Assembly: GCA_907163375.1 (NCBI GenBank)
Contig: CAJQUW010007783.1
Coordinates: 1-64,000, forward strand
Direction of reading: 5' to 3'
Length of the DNA stretch: 64,000 nucleotides
Source of the DNA: Prostheceraeus crozeri
Taxonomy: Eukaryota > Platyhelminthes > Polycladida > Euryleptidae
In this document: piece after piece, positions 60,929 to 64,000 of the stretch
How positions within the stretch are numbered: position 1 is the first letter of the stretch
Layout of the letters: every line of letters begins with the position of its first letter
Made by a program: the position numbers and the translations under genes
The notes under the pieces: generated by a model
Databases searched by the model: none
Told to the model about the DNA's origin: nothing
Seen by the model: only the letters and a program-made list of their open reading frames with translations

Positions 60929-62069
60929 TCACATGCAACTGTCAATTGCCAGGATCAAGCCTCACAATGAGTTAGAAAATACATCTTATGATATGACTAC
61001 ATAATGTACACTCTATTTAAGACAATTTTCTCGCCGAGCTTAACCATTCACAACTTGAATGGTTGGATAGCCCAGACTTACAGTTTTAACTCGCCGTACG
61101 AAACGTTCTTATTATCCATCACGTGTGCGTCGTGTGTTTGGATGTGGATGCCATCGTGTGCACTCCATCGCAGAGATACAATGACAAAGGTCTAAGCTGT
61201 TTGCCCGAAGTTCTACTCTCAACGTTCCCTGGAATAAACAACCTGAGGTAAAGGGAATAAATATCTCTTGATCAAAGAATGTATGACAGTTAAGCAGTAA
61301 TAATTCCTATTTAATCAAAAATAGAATCTCTTCATTCACTTAAATCCACAAAAGATTTCTTGTCATTCATGAAAATTTGCTAACTTTCTTACATTTCTTA
61401 TTTTCAACTTTTTAAATCAGAATGAACTACGTTAATAATTAATGACATTCTCGAAAATCTAAAGCCTTACGAAGTCACTCAACCAGTTGTTGCTTTGAAG
61501 TAAAAGCACTTCTTCTAAAGCATGTAAACCCTGACTCACCATCAGTTCGACTCTGCAACTGAACTTGATTATCCCACAATTGGGATAACGAGGTCTTCAA
61601 AGTGCAACTTACTTCAATTATATGGTACCCTCTCTTTCTCTCAGTTATTTTCAGTTTCACGTGTGTCACGAATTCTCAATATCATAAAGCTCCATCTGTC
61701 TCATCTTTCCTCGTATATCTGATGATTAGAAAATGGTTTGATTGATACAAAACATTTTTTATGTTTGTGTAGTGGTTCAAGGCACTAGTTTTTGATCTGA
61801 CGATCTTAATATCGAATCATTCCGATAATTGGAACTACTCAATGTTCTGAAAACTCACTGAGATATCTGGAGTGACAAAAAGTCATCAGCATTTTAAACA
61901 CGAAAACTCATTTCTATTGGAAATTTTCATGATAGTTTTCTGATCCAAAACTTCGATATTTTGCTATCAGTTGATTCTTCACAGTGTCTTTTAATGCGAA
62001 AAATGTCTGCTCAAATTGCACCATTATCAAGCAATCACCATAAAAATGAATTTCTACAACCAGATATAC

Positions 62070-62225
62070 GATGTCTCTGTGGCACAGCGGTTATGTGATT
62101 GACTTTCTGATCTTTTGGTCGTGTGTTCGTGCCCCAAGAGTGTCATTGGAAGTCGACAGGAAAGGCAGTCATCAACAGTGAAGTTACATGCCACAGTGCT
62201 CCAGTTATAGTCTGATTATTGTTTT
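62070..62225 (+). mobile_element. tRNA-derived SINE, family 1, diverged copy 5
   Basis: GATGTCTCTGTGGCACAGCG starts the head. A degraded B box follows (GTGTTCGTGCCCC), then GAGTGTCATTGGAAGTCGAC and the family body to about GTTATAGTCTGATT, where it stops short of the usual 3' end. Confidence 0.7.
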
Positions 62226-62567
62226 TCTTCCTTTCTGTAGTTGTCGTCGTCCTACTAGGTAGTCATCATGATGAGCAGATTCACATGTAGATGTGCAAAT
62301 CGGTTGTCTGATCAAGCAAAACCAGAGAAGATAATCCATTCATCAGTAGTCATAATCAACTTCCTGCTGCAGTTGCTTTTCATCATTACTACCACCGGAA
62401 TAAAGTGTCAAAAATTGACTTGAATGTCACAAGTTGTAAGGATATTACTTTGAGAATTTTCCAACGGACAGTAAAATGGCTAGACCCGGCTAGAGTGTTG
62501 GAAAAAATTCAGCGATTCAGACTGCGTAGGGCGAGTCTAGCGGCAAGTTTGGTCAAGCTGTTGCTGT

Positions 62568-62750
62568 GGCCTTGTGGTAGAGTGTTCGCTCTGCGTCCGG
62601 GAGACCTTGGGTCGAACCTTGTTACGGTCAAACCTAAGGCCTTAAAGATAGGTACACTTTGCATTCGTGCTAAACAGTCAGCACAAAAAGAATGAGAGTG
62701 GGATAAATAGCAACTCGGCCATATGGAAGAAAGGCTCGGTGTCTAATGTG
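62568..62750 (+). mobile_element. tRNA-derived SINE of a second family
   Basis: The head TGGCCTTGTGGTAGAGTGTT (A box) and CTTGGGTCGAACC (B box) are in tRNA spacing. The following body (GGTACACTTTGCATTCGTGC, TCAGCACAAAAAG, GCAACTCGGCC) is unrelated to family 1. Only one copy in the window. It resembles widespread invertebrate tRNA-SINEs in general form, not one I can name. Confidence 0.55.
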
Positions 62751-64000
62751 CTTCCGAGTATAAATGATGTTCATCTGTTTTTATGTGCAACTGGGGATGA
62801 ACTGTGGTTTGCCCGAATTATCTTATGTACTTAATAACTGTTACTTTGTAAATATCGCAGATTCTTTTCTCAATACAATATCTACTGATTCTATAGAGGA
62901 ATCAGAAACATCAGAATGCAACCACTCATGTCCTTTTCATCTAATTGGTTCATTGATGAATCTATTCGGATAACGGTTCATACAGACCTGTCAAACAATG
63001 TTGACGATGATGCTTCACAGGCGTCAATTGACTCCATATAATCATGGTCACAATGCAAGAATGAAATTGTTTTGTGTTCTCTCATGTGACATGAAAAGTC
63101 TCATTAAATGACAAAGACATTCATAATTTATAAATTCCTATTTTTTGCATCTGGATGACTGTTGCAGAATATTTCCACCTCATCAGAGCATCAACGCAGT
63201 AAAAAATATCAATCGTTGACTGATAATCGAACGAGGAATGCATAAAAATGACACATCGATTTTCAATGTAATCCTCAGGGATTAAAATCGGCTAATTTAG
63301 TCATTATTATCAGCTTGTCCTTAATACATGACTTATCATTCTGAGAAATCAAGGAAATATTTACTTCAAATGAACAAAACTCAGTAGATACCAATCAATA
63401 ACTGATGTGAACCTGCCGAAGTCATAGGCTGTTAACGAGCCAAAGCAGAAATGTGGAAATTCCATTAGGATATCATTCGACAAGCCTATTCTCCAACCAT
63501 AGGGTAAGATATCTGATAACTCTCAAGTTTGTGCAGCCGAGATCCATATCAAGCTGCAATATAAAAAGCAAGGCAAAAATTATCTTTCCCCTCGAGTGAC
63601 AGACTGTGAAACGACAATGCCATAACTGATTCCTCAGCAATAAATATCTGCTTCAGTAAATTCTTTCGCCATTAACCAAATCTCTATCTCATTGCTTTAC
63701 TTATCTCATTCCATTAAGCATTCCTAATAGAAACTTTCTTCTCTTACAAACCTCTAAGCCATCAATTCTGCATAGCTCTATGATATACATTAAGTTGCCA
63801 ACTGATTAATGGTAAAAACAGCAACTGAGATTGGGACCTCAGGCAATCACCGACAGAATCAACGTCAAAGATGATGGTTATGTTAAGACGTTTTACTCTT
63901 TTGTTCTCTCTGCTTTTCAAATGCGTTGACAGATCGATTATTGTTTTATTCGACGGAAAATCTTTCAAACATCCATGCATGAGAGGATTTCAGGATGTTG

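Larger units (their letters stand above)
53457..64000 (+). other. Sidekick-like gene, incomplete intron to window end
   Basis: Phase-2 intron starting GTAAGTGC; no matching acceptor-plus-Ig exon was seen before the edge. It hosts the mariner (53620-55357), tRNA-like sequences, SINE copies, a LINE relic and a dispersed repeat. Stretches 55600-56670, 56890-58060, 59440-60840, 60940-62060 and 62800-64000 hold no feature I can name. Confidence 0.55.

Overview
This window is AT-rich nuclear DNA from an invertebrate bilaterian animal. The evidence is spliced genes with GT/AG introns up to about 15.7 kb, a sidekick-type immunoglobulin cell-adhesion gene, and a dense load of animal transposon classes: mariner, hAT-like, Penelope-like, non-LTR LINEs and tRNA-derived SINEs. 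No bacterial, organellar or viral gene organisation is visible. I could not narrow the organism further.

Two host genes are supported, and they point away from each other. On the minus strand (13496 to 8046) is a two-exon gene for a 755-residue protein. It starts in a tiny exon that contributes only three codons. An N-terminal RIIa/Dpy-30-type docking fold is followed by a disordered tail of about 36 tandem 15-residue units, encoded by a GC-rich 45-bp minisatellite. On the plus strand (25401 to beyond the right edge) are the first five coding exons of a sidekick-like adhesion protein: signal peptide, Ig1, the cysteine-less Ig2, Ig3, and the start of Ig4. The last supported exon ends at 53456; the gene must continue outside the window.

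Almost everything else is repeats in introns and intergenic DNA. (1) An AT-rich non-autonomous DNA transposon family has four copies (1987-2861, 10372-11423, 11766-12586, 35596-36424) and a solo end at 4877. Its ends are CATAGAGTA-type inverted repeats and its target-site duplications are 8 bp. (2) Four hAT-like non-autonomous elements (31533-32191, 45362-46334, 49478-50077, 52158-52786) each carry their own repeated subterminal word; three have good 8-bp duplications. (3) A complete mariner (53620-55357) has an uninterrupted D,D34D transposase and 140-bp terminal repeats that differ at one position. (4) Foldback elements lie at 5347-6106 and 16571-16786. (5) There are relics of Penelope-like elements (3420-4190, 17450-18045), LINE reverse transcriptases (30420-31520, 58070-58520, possibly 27363-27765), and tRNA-derived SINEs, one with a perfect 15-bp duplication.

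I did not find a new multi-gene system. The best candidates for follow-up are the RIIa repeat protein, the 8-bp-duplication transposon family, the set of hAT-like elements with family-specific subterminal words, and the possibly active mariner. Long stretches (1-1978, 6107-7530, 18046-23929, most of 36480-43330) hold nothing I can name.
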